From contig NC_071670.1 of the NCBI RefSeq assembly GCF_028554725.1, positions 72,391,001 through 72,455,000 on the forward strand: a stretch of DNA of 64,000 nucleotides, in the 5' to 3' direction. Under the pieces are notes generated by a model. It saw only the letters and a list, made by a program, of their open reading frames with translations, did not search any database and was not told where the DNA came from. A program made the position numbers and the translations under genes. The stretch comes from Zeugodacus cucurbitae. Lineage: Eukaryota; Arthropoda; Insecta; Diptera; Tephritidae. Positions 25,556 to 38,409 of this stretch are shown piece after piece (the stretch's first letter is position 1; every line of letters starts with the position of its first letter).

Positions 25556-28500
25556 AGGACACTCCACTTCACCAAAGAAGAGCGAATATGCCAACAACAA
25601 ATAACAACTGACACATATGGCATTTCGCACTTCACTTCACACCCTCTCAATGCCACAGTTGCAACTGCAGCAGCTGTTGCAGTGGTCAAGTGCATTGAAA
25701 GGAAAGAAGCCAGATGGAAGACTGCGAAGCGTCTCTCTGTAGGAATGGCTGCTGTTACAAAATGCGAAATGCAGCAAAATGAATAATGCATATCACATTT
25801 AGACTCATATACTCGCATTATTCACTGATGAAGGAAAGTAAGTAATAAAAAGCAAAACATTCACTAGATAACTCGGTCGCCTATGAAAAGAAGGATGTCG
25901 GCAAAGACAGTCAGAAACTCACTTGAAAGCTGATTCTAAGTATTTGTGTACTTTACATTACAGTTTTTATGCTTCACTCTCATTAAGTCAAATATTTGCT
26001 GAAAAGGAGCGATATCAGCTCTTCAAGTAGTTCTATGCGCCTCAACTCCATTGAAAAAGTAAAACGAATAATCAGTCAGTGCTTTTACTTAGTACGTGTA
26101 AACATTGCGATGGGCTTATTTCTTTATTCCTTCTTCTGAAAAAAGAGAAAAGGTAGGGAATTGGATTCTTGCGTATTTCTCTATCTCCATACCCTGTATA
26201 ACGAACTAAAATTCGAGAGATTTTTTGAGTTGGTAGGCAGGCTGAAAATTCTGTACAATCATCATTGGGTTATTGTGCAAGGTAACAAGTTGTTATGCCT
26301 TTTTAAAAATATGCAAATTACTATGCACACCTGCCTAAGCAATGGGATAAACTAATTCACACTCATATGTATATATCCATACATACATAGATGAAAACAT
26401 ATCTACATGTAAATTAGCCAACGACATGGAGTAATCCTCAATTGATACCATCTAGTTGTCGAAAGCTTTTTGAAACTTTCACATTTTAAACCCTTCTTTG
26501 TCAAATTTGCATGAATATTGCTTAAACCTTGCGATAACACTTTAAGGTGTGTCTTACTTGAAGATTGCCTTCGAAGAGGAATTTATAAGTGGATTAAGGT
26601 TAAGTGGGTATTGGACACTTTCATTTCATTTTATTGCTTGTTGATTGCTTTTCCATCTTGAGGCTTTTTTGCACAATACTATACAATATTAACATATAAT
26701 AGAGGAGAAAGGCGAGTTCACACTAGAGCATGGAATGCAATTGTAGGGAAGGAAAAATAGACAATTTGTTATGTACCATATTAAAAAGCGTTAGGTAAAC
26801 TATTATAATCAATTCAAATACTAAATACTATACTTCATCCAATGCAATTGAATATCTAATTTCAATTTACAATTAGAAACTTTATTAATAAATAAAACAC
26901 TATGGTTCACTTCGCTGTTGCTTTCATTTGATTTATGTAAATATGAGGACAGTTTGTAAACTTTCGCATAACGGTTTGAACAGTGCACAGATTAGGATGC
27001 TCTCGTATATAATTATCAAGAATAGAGGGCAAAGTATGTGCTTCGCAAATGCATCAGATGAGACTGAGAGAATGAAGTTTCAGTTTTGCATTCTAGAATT
27101 CCATTCGAATAAATGTATCTTACGCCGCTCACTGCTCTTCGAAGTTACTGCAGATATTGTTGAAAGCAATTGCGCATTGCCAACAACTTCAAGGGCAGTC
27201 AAGCAAATTAAATGATACAAAATAAACAGCAAGGCCAGCGCAGTAAAACAAGAAAAGGTGGTAAAAGCTGACCATTTGAAGCAAAAGTTTGTTTCCAGGC
27301 TGGTTAATGGTTAAGCGCAGGAGGGGTCAGCGAATAATTCATTGTGGAGAGCAATGAAAGCCGAAGCAACTTGTGTAACGTCAGCGAAATAAGAAAAAAA
27401 TTTCCGTTTCCGTTCGCAATCGAAGGCCATTTCCTTTGAAGCCTAAGTGGCGATTCGACGGCTTGACCGTTGTTGTGGAGTGGTTGGCATTTCTGTTTTG
27501 GAAAGATTGTTGTGTGTTATTCCTTTTTGTGAAATTTGCCGGCTTTCGCTTTTCACAGATTTCAATTGCGTGGCTCTCATTGCTATTACACCTCGAAGTC
27601 GATTAATCAATGCCGGAGCTTAAATGGACAAACAGCGAGAAGTGAAGCTGGCGGAAGAATCGAAAAACTTTTATAAAGGAGGCTAGAGATAAGGCGGAAA
27701 CTATTTGAAATATGAAATGTTGGCGGAAATACTGAACTCTGGTGTCTATCGCCATAAATTTCGTTAAATCGCTTACAATATTTGTGGATATGCGATAAAT
27801 ATACACTTAGTCAACGAATACATGCAGTCAGTCATTGTAGGCTTCTTCTTGCAAGAATTATTATTTTTTGTTGTTTTGTTTATTATTCATACCTATTCCT
27901 TTCCATATTAAGATATTAATAAGTTGTAGCCATATTTAAGAGAACTTACAAAGGTCTTCTCAAATTCCGATGAGAATTTTTGCTTTAAAATACGTCATCT
28001 CCTTCGGCCATTCCTCCTTTACATTTTAAACACACTTTTTCTTCAACTGGTACCTACCGAAAAACCAATAAACTTGACAAATGCAACATCCTCTTAGTCT
28101 TTTACATTACTTCAATTGAATTTCACTTTATTGGACCCTCAAGACAACCCGCGGACATCCGAATATGTATATTTGAATCTGCTGATGACATTGACGCCCA
28201 GTAAAACATTTTATGGCATTCGCATCCTCTTTCTCTCTGCCTCTGTCCGCATCTTTGTCACTTTCACTGCTGCAATTAACTTTCTACTTTCCACTCTGTT
28301 TCTCCTGCAGTCGGCACTTAAACGCAACATTTCGAAAACTCACACTCACACAGAAGTGATTCCGAAATTTAATTTAATGCTACATTCATCATATTTTTAT
28401 GACAACTGGGCTTCTGGTGGCAACAGTACATTTTCCCAAAATCATCGCTGGGAGTGTCGCTTTGGGATCTCGGTGAGAGTGTGTGTTCGTCTGAGTGTGT

Positions 28501-28620
28501 AAGTGAGTGTCGTAGCGTTGCACCAGTAGGGCTCTTATGACTACAGGCAAACTGCACGCGCACTTTTCATGAAGAATGTGACGTGACACTGGAGTACATT
28601 TTTCTGGCGTCACGTTGTCG
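25556..28620. other. Non-coding region, nothing recognised
   Basis: No gene or mobile element identified. The CAG/CTG-rich patch near 25660-25690 is a short compositional feature. The plus frames at 26928-27215 and 28116-28502 (95 and 128 codons) are unsupported. Confidence 0.45.
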
Positions 28621-28794
28621 TGATGAAGCTTTTTGCTAAATTTGTTCTGGTCCTAGTAAATCGCAAAGCGATTGAGTTACAGAAGTGGCACTTAATCATT
28701 GCTTTGAAGCTGATGAAGCTTTTTGCTAAATTTGTTCTGGTCCTAGTAAATCGCAAAGCGATTGAGTTACAGAAGTGGCACTTAATCATTGCTT
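28621..28794. repeat. Perfect tandem duplication, 90-bp period
   Basis: Bases 28621-28704 recur identically at 28711-28794 (84 of 84), giving a period of 90 with a 6-bp unmatched remainder. Each unit carries a small perfect stem-loop AATCGC-AAA-GCGATT (28659-28673 and 28749-28763). The absence of any mismatch in otherwise diverged sequence implies a very recent duplication, a polymorphic allele or an assembly artefact. No coding potential is evident. Confidence 0.95.
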
Positions 28795-31700
28795 CATAAG
28801 GAGTATTTGCGACAATTAAATACTAAATAAATGCTAATCAAAACATATTATCGAATTTACAAAGTCGTTTTTTATAACTTTGCCTACAATTACACATATT
28901 CCTTTGGATACAACTAATCGCATTAACGATTCTTATCGATATTTATATGATTTCATAAGCTTAAGTAAGAACTATTATGTTGATCTAGAATACCAACTAA
29001 AGAAATGACAACTAAGTATTGTTGGTGGAGTTCTAGTGCGAATTCATTTTCTTATTAAATTGTCAAGTGAATGACATTTCAGCTTCCGGAATTAAGCAAA
29101 GCCTTTTGTAAGCCAAATAAAATCATAAACTCATAAGCCAGTATTGCTTACATTATTGAACATTCATACAATTAGTATTTGCGTGTGGATTTGAATGAAT
29201 AAAGTCTTCGATATTTGGATATCAGAAGCTTTATGAAGCTTTTTGGGGCTTGACCAAACTCCAGCATATTAAAAAGTATAGTTTAACTTCTTAATAGAAA
29301 TTCTATATTGATATTTGAGATATAAATGATTAAGCCATGATAATATTTTATTAATGTACAGAGATATTATAAATTTTTTTGTAATACACTTGCTTGGCAA
29401 AATAATGGCAGTTTCAGCCTACATGAGTGATATAATATTCTCCTAAAACTCAGCCGCTTGCTGAAATTACGTGAGGATGTATTTTAATAAATATTTTCTC
29501 CCTTACATGTCACTTCAATTATAAAACCATGTTTATATGCACATGGGAAAGTATTAGCGCACATGAAAGACTCTTAGTCGCAAGATATTCTACTTACAAA
29601 TGAAGTGACTAATGGCAAAATGTATGCCCTTCAGAAAGAGTCAATTATGTATGCCGCTGCAGCTGTTGTTGAAGTATATTCGGTTGCCGTGGCGTATGCG
29701 CAACACAAATTGCATAAGCCAACAGCAGACGTGCCTCGCATGTCTTAAAAGCCGCCAACTCAAATGCTAGTCACACTCATGTGAGAAGGTGGAACAACTA
29801 CATAAATTCGAAAATGGAAAATACAAAAGCAAATGCAATTTGCATGCAACAATCGACGTGAAATAATTGTTGCAACAATGCGCCCAAACTTAATTTTCAC
29901 ATTTTCAAGTGCACACAATTTAATGTTTCGCTATGTTAGATGCGGAAGAGGCTTACGCAATCTCACATGTTATGTCACAGAGGTTATGTAGAATGTAGAC
30001 CACGACTTGTTGAAACGGTTTGTGACTCCTTATTGCCTTAAAAATAGTATTAAATAAAAAATAGAATTAAATTTTCAAGAATAGCTGAATCAGAGCGTAG
30101 AAATATGTAGTCATATTGAAATCATTATAATACAAACTGCTTTTTTTTATTATTTGACAACCATCGGACAAATTTCGAGCTTAGTACATACACTCATGTC
30201 AAAATTATCGCTATAATTATTCAGTGATTATATATATTAAAAGATGGCACACCCTGTATATGCTTTATATGCTTGCAAATTTTTAATTCGTCTACATCTT
30301 AATTTCACATTTCTTATCCATTTCCTCAAACTGGAATCTCAACACTCAGCACCACACACAACATGACACTTTGGTTTTCCTCCTCCACTGCTTTAACCAG
30401 AGCACTCAGCGCTTTCCAAACGCTTTGCGACATTAATTGCCAATCACAGCCGCAACGAGACTCCAACAAATCACTGCTGGGGGAAAGGGAAGTATGCTGT
30501 TGACAGAGACTGTTAGTTGCACCACATCGAATGCACTTGCCACTTGTTGCACTAATGTTATAGCTGACATCGTAAAATCTTGAAATGCTGCTTCAACACA
30601 AGCTCGCTAATGGCGAGAGATAACTTTTACTTTGACACTTTGGCTTTTCACAATTCACTGCTGCCGCAATGCACCTGACAGCCTCGCATTATGCCTGCAC
30701 ATACCGCTCTGCACTAACGGCATTTCACTTACAGAAGTGTCAAAAGTGTTGAGCAGATATTCCAAGGTCTCTCGAATTGTCAAAGTCGCTCTGTGTGTTT
30801 GTAAGAGTTAAATGACTAACTGAAAGTTGGAAAAATATAATAAAAACGAGTGTGAACGAAAGGTCGTCGCATAAAATGTCCGCAGTGAGACAGCAAACTT
30901 TGTCATCGAAGTACTTGGCATTGCGAAGTTTTCGCTGAGATAACCTTTGGAACCCTTTGCTGAACTTCTGTGTAATCTCTGCATTGGGCCAAAGTGCTTC
31001 CTCATTTATTATAGGCAGCAGCATTTAATGGTACAGCAAGGGCTTTTGCTACATTTGAAAGTAATTCAGATTTATCTTAAAGGTGGTAGCTCCAAATAAG
31101 ACAATATTAAATACACTTGGACTTAGATGTTTTAGATTTGTCACGCGTTTTAGTGTTTTTGCAAGCGAATTGTTTCCTAGTTCTTCAATTCATATATAAA
31201 CATATAAGCTTCTGAGTGTTGCAAATATGTGCAGACATGCACGCTAAAAAGGGCATTAATGATGATGTCCTCCAAAAAACGCAGCCATTAATGCGCTCAT
31301 TATAAGCGATCATTAGCGATATAAGTCCAATGTAAAGAAAACGACTGCTTCGGTTGGTGTTTATGATGGTGATTATGGTGGACCAACAGTTAAGGGCAAA
31401 GCCACCGTACCGCAATTAAAATTCGTATCACCAGCTTTGGAATGGAGCAAATAATGAATGAGCATTCTAACACGGAGTTCGAAGCTCATTAAGCTCGCAA
31501 CTTGCGACCGTTGGCTGAGCAATCCACTGGAGTTGGTGGATCTTTAATTTATTTGTCATCGCAAATCAAGAGACTATTTTTATTGCAATATGTACATTAA
31601 GTGTCTTTAAAGATCACGCGGAAGGTGTTATCATGGTGAGGTTCAATATCCTTTTGCTGTACAATTATAAGCGAGAATTTTTAAAATAGTGAAAGAAAGA

Positions 31701-32689
31701 AAAATTAAAAAAAAATAAATTTAGTAGAGGCAGTACCTGATGCCATCGAAATAAACCATCCACATTAAAACTCACATTTTTTCTGCTTTAGATTGTGCGG
31801 TAGTTTCCCTCCTTTAATGGCGCAAACTACAAGTGTCGTAATTAAATGCTCTTTGCATTTCCCAACTGCAGCCTAACGAAGTGTACAACAACCACTCCAC
31901 CGCTGCACTCGCCGCTATAAATACTCGAATTTAAACATCACTTAAGGGAACAAAAAACTCACACAAACTTGTTTTTGTTGCATTGCAGACAAGTGTCGGC
32001 AATAATACGGTCGCTTATTTACTCAGTTTACCAGCGAAAAAAGGAAGAGCTGAAAATCCAGCGAAAAGCGTTCATTTTGAAAAGTTTGCAGCAACTTATT
32101 GTGAAAGCAAACTGAAATCGGAGTAGTGTGGGGAAATTAAGTGCGCGGTAATGTAGTTTTTATAGAGAATTTGAACAGAAACTCACAGTTACAAACACAC
32201 CAGTACTTTCGTTCGCATTAAAGGCAGCCGGGAAAGGATATCCACCAGCATCCACACTTATCCACAGTCTTCCCAAATCGGGCGACCCCTGCAGACTCTG
32301 TTCTATATTTTTCACTTGCGCTCTATTATTGTGCTTCTTTGGGCCGTTAGCCACGCTGACTTGATATACATTTACATTTTCCACAAAATATTCATCTAAT
32401 AAAAAAAAAAAATTGTCCATCCGTTTTATTTTCCTTTCACGGCAATCCTGGTTACTTCAATCCAAGCACAGATTCCCCGTTTGTCACCTGAAAAGTTTTT
32501 TTTGGTCTACTACGTTGACTACTGTTCCTCGATGATGAAAATTTTCTTTTTCCAACTTTCATTGTTAAAATTTATATTTCTCCGCTTCATTGACGGCATT
32601 CATGTAATTGCTAAAGTTTCTACTCAAATTTGTTTCAGCGCTGCTCTTTTTCTGGTTTGGTGCTAATGTCCTCTCAAAATTGCTACGGT
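28795..32689. other. Non-coding region, nothing recognised
   Basis: No exon, RNA gene or mobile element could be supported. The slightly GC-richer stretch near 30330-30720 might be conserved regulatory DNA, but I see no repeated word or core promoter in it. Confidence 0.45.
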
Positions 32690-32739
32690 CAGCTACGGAA
32701 TGTTAATAATTTCATCAAAATGGACTATATAGCTGTTGA

Positions 32740-33099
32740 AAATTATTACAAGATGAAAAATTTTATGGTCATCTGTCGGATATGCAAAAGACGGCATTTG
32801 ACTTTATGCAGCTGGTTATATCAGAATTCCTTGGAATGCTAATCGGTTTTAACAATATTGGCGTTAAGATGTCACTAAAGCTGCATTTTCTGCACTCTCA
32901 TCCCAATTTTTTTAAAGAAAACCTTGGAGTGGTTTCAGATGAACACGGTGAAAGGTTTCATCAGGATATAAAGGTATTGGAAGAAAGATTCAAAGGGAAA
33001 TCCCAAACTGTAATGCTTGCTGAATACGTATGGGGCTTGTACAGAAACCTTGACACATCGGAACATTCACGTCAAGCTAAATACAGGAAAGCATATTAA
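32740..33099 (+). pseudogene. C-terminal remnant of a multicopy transposon-like protein
   Basis: An open frame of ~120 codons bounded upstream by an in-frame TGA (32737-32739). It contains LHFLHSHPNFFKENLG, then VSDEHGERFHQDIKVLEERF and a MLAEYVWGLYR segment. I recall this HSH / DEHGERFHQD signature from a protein family present in many near-identical, transposon-like copies in arthropod genomes, but I cannot name its superfamily. Family members continue N-terminally with an LLxDExF...AFxxFxxVVxxFLG segment, partly retained here (32740-32830). More N-terminal sequence may continue in another frame (32630-32740). The copy lacks most of its protein and has no promoter or start context, so I regard it as a dead fragment. 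An AATAAA-like signal follows near 33162. Confidence 0.55.
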
Positions 33100-33189
33100 G
33101 TTTAATTTTTAATCCATTGTCCCACTACTGCTGAAGCAAAAATATAAATATGTACATACTATAATAAACCACTATTAAAACAAAATTAA

Positions 33190-33373
33190 AATTTGGTTAT
33201 CAATCGTAAAGAGCTTTATTTACAACAATGGTGTCTTTGGTGACCCCCACTGAAATTTTCCGCCAAACATTTTCGTTGAATATTTTAATCCTTAAATGTC
33301 CTTTTTTAAAGGATATTTTTTGATTTTCTCGAAAAAAGGGTCAAATTGACCCATAAAGAAACCAGTTAGAGGG
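33190..33373. mobile_element. piggyBac-like terminus (one end only)
   Basis: The segment ends ...CCAGTTAGAGGG followed at once by TTAA (33374-33377), the target and duplication of piggyBac-superfamily elements, whose ends start with CCC. Just inside lies a perfect 15-bp palindrome, GGGTCAAATTGACCC (33338-33352). I could not find the opposite end with a matching TTAACCC within the window, so this may be a truncated element, a MITE remnant, or the right end of the same element as the protein remnant at 32740-33099. The left limit given is approximate. Confidence 0.4.
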
Positions 33374-33377
33374 TTAA

Positions 33378-35513
33378 GATCTTCCACAAAAATAATCCTC
33401 ATACAATTCCACAATACAACTCTGACCATAAGAATTCTCTCAGACATTAACTTACAACATTTTTTTCATATGGTATAATGCTCCCTTCGACCAAAAAATG
33501 AAAACTTTGACCCACTGTAAAAAAAAAACTCAGACGTGCTGGACCATAAGTTTGTTCTACAAAAATGATCTACTCAACATACCCTTTCAGAATTATGGGG
33601 TCGCTATTCTGTTCCAAAAATGCTGTTGGACAGTGTTATTTATTTCAGTTCAAAGTTGTGTTTAGAGCATTTTCTACATTCTAAATTGGAAACTTTGCCA
33701 ACCAATATTGTCATCGTTCCAATATTACCGCGTACTCCAATAAAAAATGTGCGTTTCCACTGCGATTCTCAAATGCATTCATTCATCTGTGCAACACCGG
33801 CGCCCACAAGTGCACTGACAGACCGAAATGTAATCAAAGCTCGATTTCTGTGTGTTCATCATCCCTGCCATATTGTTCGTGCAATGGTGCAATCAACCGC
33901 ATTCACTTTGATACCTTGGGGATCATTCCTACCTCACCGAGACTGCACCGTTCCACAGTCGACATGACCGCTGTCCTCCGTCATATTTCATTGACTCTTC
34001 GGCATCGGCGGCCATTCAATTGAATCGAGTTTGAAATTGTTGCAATCTGCGATTCCATAGCAAGGTATTTCATAAGTCATTCGTCCATCAGCGGCGCAAG
34101 CGAAGGCAAAGGCAAATAAAACGAAATGAAAATTTCAACAATGTGCAATTTAACAGCGAAGCAGCAAGAATTCCAGTCAACTGTTTGGACAGGCTGACTT
34201 ATGCAAAATGTGAAATGAAAACTTCAATCGAGAATGCAGAATGATTGCATGAATTGGCGGAAATGTCCGGCTCATGTGCCAAGCGTAGACGCTGTTAGTG
34301 GAGAGAGGAGTGAGAGTGGAAGTTGTGGAATGGTTCAGTGAACTATGAATGGTAGAATTTCAGTTACTTCTTATTTCAAACCGTTGATGCTCTGATGGAT
34401 GGTGTAAAAACCAATTCTGCAATATCTTTAAGTTAAAGTAAGGAAGGTAACTACTATGGAAAGAGGCAATCTTGACATCGGTAGCATTTAAGAGGTTATC
34501 AAAAAAAAAAATGTGCCTGGATAATATTTGAGCGAGTATTTAGAAGTAAACTAAGACTAAGTGTGTACCGGCTATTAAATATTAGTTAGGTCATTGCACA
34601 CAATAATGACAAATATATGCAAATTCGCGACACAAAACAGCAATTACTGACTTCCAGCAGTTTTATTGTCCCCTGTTTGCTTCCCATCTGTCAAGAGGTG
34701 TATCTTTTCTTGCTTAATACCACCAGCCCATTAGGTCTATATGCATGGCATTATTTCGCCTGCTGGTCTGTGGCGTGCGTCGATGTAAAAATGCTGAGGA
34801 ATAAATTTGTAATAATTTTAATGATTTTGCTGTGGATAATATATGCGTTCTGAAATTACTCTTACTACAGTTTTTGTTTTGTTGTTTGTATCAGCAACTA
34901 TCTCTCTGCATTCGCTTGAACAGCAAATTATTAAAAAAAATCAGTTTTGATTTACGGAGTCATAAAGGAAAATAATACAACATTTCCATGCAAATAAGTG
35001 GCAAACCTGAAAATAAACGAGTTTGTGCTTTAAACTCAAATGTAAAATACCAATATATGCAGTGGCACACGAAATTCCAGAGCACATCAAGAGGAATACA
35101 TTTAAAGCTTAAAAGGTCAATGCTACAAACGTCGGTGGTGCTATAACTCTAAAGCATATCTCGTATAGCCATGACCTCACATAGAATAATCCAACTTTAA
35201 ATTAATGATCTTTAACTTCAATCTGCGCAAATTGGGCAAATTAGAAGCAACAAAGCACCTTTTATGCCGGGAGAGTGTTTTAAAGGCTTTATGAGTTTAA
35301 GTAAAGGCTTAAAAACAAAGGATTTGCCACCTGCTTTAATTCACCCCAGTGTATATGCAGCCCCTATTGAATTAAGAAGAGCACACATAGGAGTAACGTT
35401 GCACACCTGCGTGTAAAGACGGAGGTAAGCCTCGCACATAAGCAGTCTAACAAATTGTGCTGCCGAAACTATTCAGACAGGCTGCAGCAAGCACAAAACA
35501 GCCGTCAGTTCAT
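33378..35513. other. Non-coding region
   Basis: The first ~270 bp (to about 33650) have the low-complexity, ATGATCTAC / TTCCAAAAATG texture of transposon-derived sequence, but no end can be defined. The remainder is AT-rich intergenic or intronic DNA. The 115-codon plus frame at 33620-33967 has no domain. Confidence 0.4.
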
Positions 35514-35568
35514 AATGGTGTTTACATTGCTGATTATAATGCGATGAGTGGCGGCGATAACACGTTTA
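35514..35568. promoter_or_regulatory. Duplicated 55-bp element, copy B
   Basis: Direct-orientation partner of 25501-25555 (47/55 identical). It lies about 15 kb upstream of the right-facing promoter-like block. A weaker resemblance (TTCACAATGG...TGCTG on the minus strand) occurs near 37540-37564; I do not count it as a secure third copy. Confidence 0.5.
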
Positions 35569-37387
35569 GACACACAAAAGAGGCAAAGGCAGCTTGCATG
35601 TGGCAGCTTCACAAAGGAGTTAACGTCAGCCCGATCTACGAAAGCAAACACGAAAAAGCAGAAAGCGCGCGAGTTCCACAGAAACGAGAAAAACGCCAAA
35701 GCATAAATTATGCAAAGGAATCGAGCTTTTTCACAGACTTTTTCCACACCCACGCTTACCTAAAAAAATCGTCCACTGTGGAGCACTCAGTTTCAGTCTG
35801 TTTCAACACATACGTTGCATAGGCAGAGATTATGAGAGTCAACAGACACCATGAAACGAACTAAGAGCATCGAGTGCAAATATGTATAAAGTACATATAT
35901 TCATTACAAAATTACACTTATGATTAGTTAGGAGCAAAGCGTTTACTCTCTGCAGCGGATTGGCGGTATTAAAAGTCAGGGTTCTGAAAACGAATGCTTA
36001 ATTTTATTTTAAGGACCAGCAGAAAACTGATTTGAATGCATATGTCTAAGTTGTTGTTGATATTCAAGAAATAGGGGTGTGGAGAAATGAAATATCTAGA
36101 AAATATGTTCAAAGCGTTTCATTAAAATTTTCGCATCCTATTACTAGAAACTACTTAAATAAATTAATATTCAAATCAAGGAATCAGTTTTTGGTCATAT
36201 CAGTCTTGAGATTTCGAGCGTGTAGTTAGATTACTAAATGATAATTATCGGTAAAATATACTCAGAATACTCCAATTAGTCACCTGTCCGGTGCCATACC
36301 AAAATTGACTTTTCGGTCATTGAATCAAAAAAGTGTTGATCGAATTTAAAAATTTGCATAAATTATTATATACTTGTTCAAAGTACTAGAATTTATGACT
36401 TCACATACTACATAACAGGTAATTCACTACTAATCCAATAATCATCTGCTCGAACTCAAAATAAAGTTTGTAGTAGGTAAGCTCAAACTATTGAGAAGTG
36501 TAGCAATAATTTATGCAATAAATTCGACAACAATTTCTTTTAATTATACACAAGTTACTGCAGCAAAGTGCCCACAGGTAAATGCACTGCCAGTACCTAC
36601 AGAAGAGTATATCTAGCATATTTAGCCTTTATTCATCCACTTCAAGCGTTGCTGCATCATATACGCTCATAAATAATCGGTGTGCACTCAACTTTCTAAG
36701 TAAAATTTGCATTTGTTCAAATTGGAATAACGATGAATTATTGGCTCGGTTCAGCAAATTGCCGCAAGCGCGCACATAGTAACAATTGGTTGTAGTAGAG
36801 CATATAGTAATAGTTCGTACTACTCAAACTAAGTAGAAATTGGCAACAGCAGAAATTTGTTAGGCAGATGGAATGGGTTTGCACAGCAGTTACATCTCCA
36901 GTTTTGTCAGGTTGCTCATACGCCATGGTACACCATTTCAAATGCACGAGCAACACATAATGAAGTGATACACTTATTTAGCTAAGAACAAAATGTAATT
37001 GAAACAACAATTGATTCATACTCATACTCTACAACCATTACATAATATTTTATACATTTTACTGAAATATTTAGATAATATTTAACCAACTTTAATATCA
37101 AACCATTGTACATATGACTTTGCCATTCAAGCAAGAAAAAACAATTCATGTACTTCACAGTTTTTAACCACATAGAGCTTCAACGGGGGGAGCAATTTCC
37201 ACTTGGAAAACACTTTGGCCTCCTCACTTTGTTCACATAACAGCACTTAGAGCCATTTGCACGCCGGCTCATGCTCTCAACATGTGTGTCTAACCGCGTA
37301 AGCAGCCATAATTTTGCTAATTTTACTACGACAACAACAACAATAATATACACACGAGTACGACACTGCCAACGGCTATAGTGTCAA
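35569..37387. other. Non-coding region with one recurrent-motif copy
   Basis: No gene recognised. Octamer-like ATTTGCAT words occur near 36351 and 36704. The recurring 18-bp motif is at 36911-36928. Confidence 0.45.
36911..36928 (+). promoter_or_regulatory. Recurrent motif, copy 3
   Basis: GTTGCTCATACGCCATGG, one mismatch from the consensus. Read on the minus strand it contains an ATG in good context opening a short frame, but the other copies lack an open frame there, so a coding explanation is unlikely. Confidence 0.4.
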
Positions 37388-37608
37388 CATTCAAACACGC
37401 TTACAAGTGCTTTAGTCTGTATACGAGTATAAGTAGCAAAAGCCACAACCACAAAGATGGCTTTTATAGGGTAAGGGGAAGGGGGAAGGGGAGGAAAATG
37501 TGAGGCAAAGTAAAGCATCGCAGAAGCAGTAGAATAACACACAGCAGTATATTCGCCATTGTGAACACGCTTGTGCCTCACAGTTGGTTAGTTATACGAG
37601 TATAAGTA
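37388..37608. repeat. Local duplication flanking a G-rich tract
   Basis: ACACGCTT followed about 20 bp later by TATACGAGTATAAGTA occurs twice: the 16-mer is exact at 37420-37435 and 37593-37608, a period of 173 bp. The intervening bases between the two words differ, so the duplication is old but retains two conserved blocks. A G-run tract lies between the copies. Confidence 0.6.
37469..37491 (+). other. G-quadruplex-type motif
   Basis: Four runs of three to five G separated by two or three A/T bases (GGG, GGGG, GGGGG, GGGG) fit the G3+N1-7 definition of an intramolecular G-quadruplex. It is the only such tract I noticed in this AT-rich window. A polypurine tract of a lost LTR element is an alternative origin. 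Confidence 0.7.
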
Positions 37609-38409
37609 ATAACTGTAATTGCTTTTAGTGCTGCCAGCCCATCCCAGCAATGAATGTGAAAGGTTTGCTGTTCCTTGAAAAAAAATTGTCTTATTCAAGT
37701 ATTAATTCCAGTTTCAACTACATGTGTTCGTGGTTCATAAAAAGACATATAAATGTATAGGTTTCAATCAGACTCTTTTGAATTATTCGCAGTTTCATAA
37801 CACTGCAACCAAAGCCATTCGTCTATGTTTATCAACGTAACCGCAGGCAGGTGTTGATATATAGTCGCCTCACAGTTACCCTCAACATTCATGCGTTCAT
37901 TCATCAACTTACAACGCGAACCACTTGCAGCTTGCCACATCCAAACAAGACACAAATCAAAGTCAAATGTTGCAAATGAAGCGACAACGTGGAAATGTTG
38001 AAAAACCTCGTAGCTGACTTTGTGTTTGCTTACTGTTTTGATTTGTGTAGAGCACACACGTTTCACGGCCATACTTTGTAGTCCATCATTCTCACAACTT
38101 CAACGCAGAGCAAATACGCAGACGCACATTCCACACTGGCTACTTGAACAATAATTGAAACATCTTGATGAAACTCTAAGTTTCAGATTAGAGGTATATA
38201 GTATATTGTGGACAATGCAACTAACCAAAAAGACTGCCAGCTGCTTTGCATTCAAATATTCATTTGTGAAATACAATCAAAAGGATTAGAAGGCGAGGGT
38301 CGGCATGCAGCAGCGCAGCTGCAAATGATGTGACATTTGATGCGGAAATGATATTTATAGCTTTTGTAACGATTTGCATGTCAAATTTGATTTGTTGTGG
38401 TTTATGCAG
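37609..38409. other. Non-coding region ending in a splice-acceptor-like site
   Basis: No gene recognised. The 102-codon minus frame at 37764-38072 is unsupported. The stretch ends in a T/G-rich tract and TTTATGCAG, a plausible 3' splice site for the frame that follows. Confidence 0.35.

Noticed and set aside
37536..37564. Possible third copy (minus strand) of the 55-bp duplicated element
   Set aside because: Only about 18 of 24 positions match and similarity stops quickly; not enough to separate from chance.
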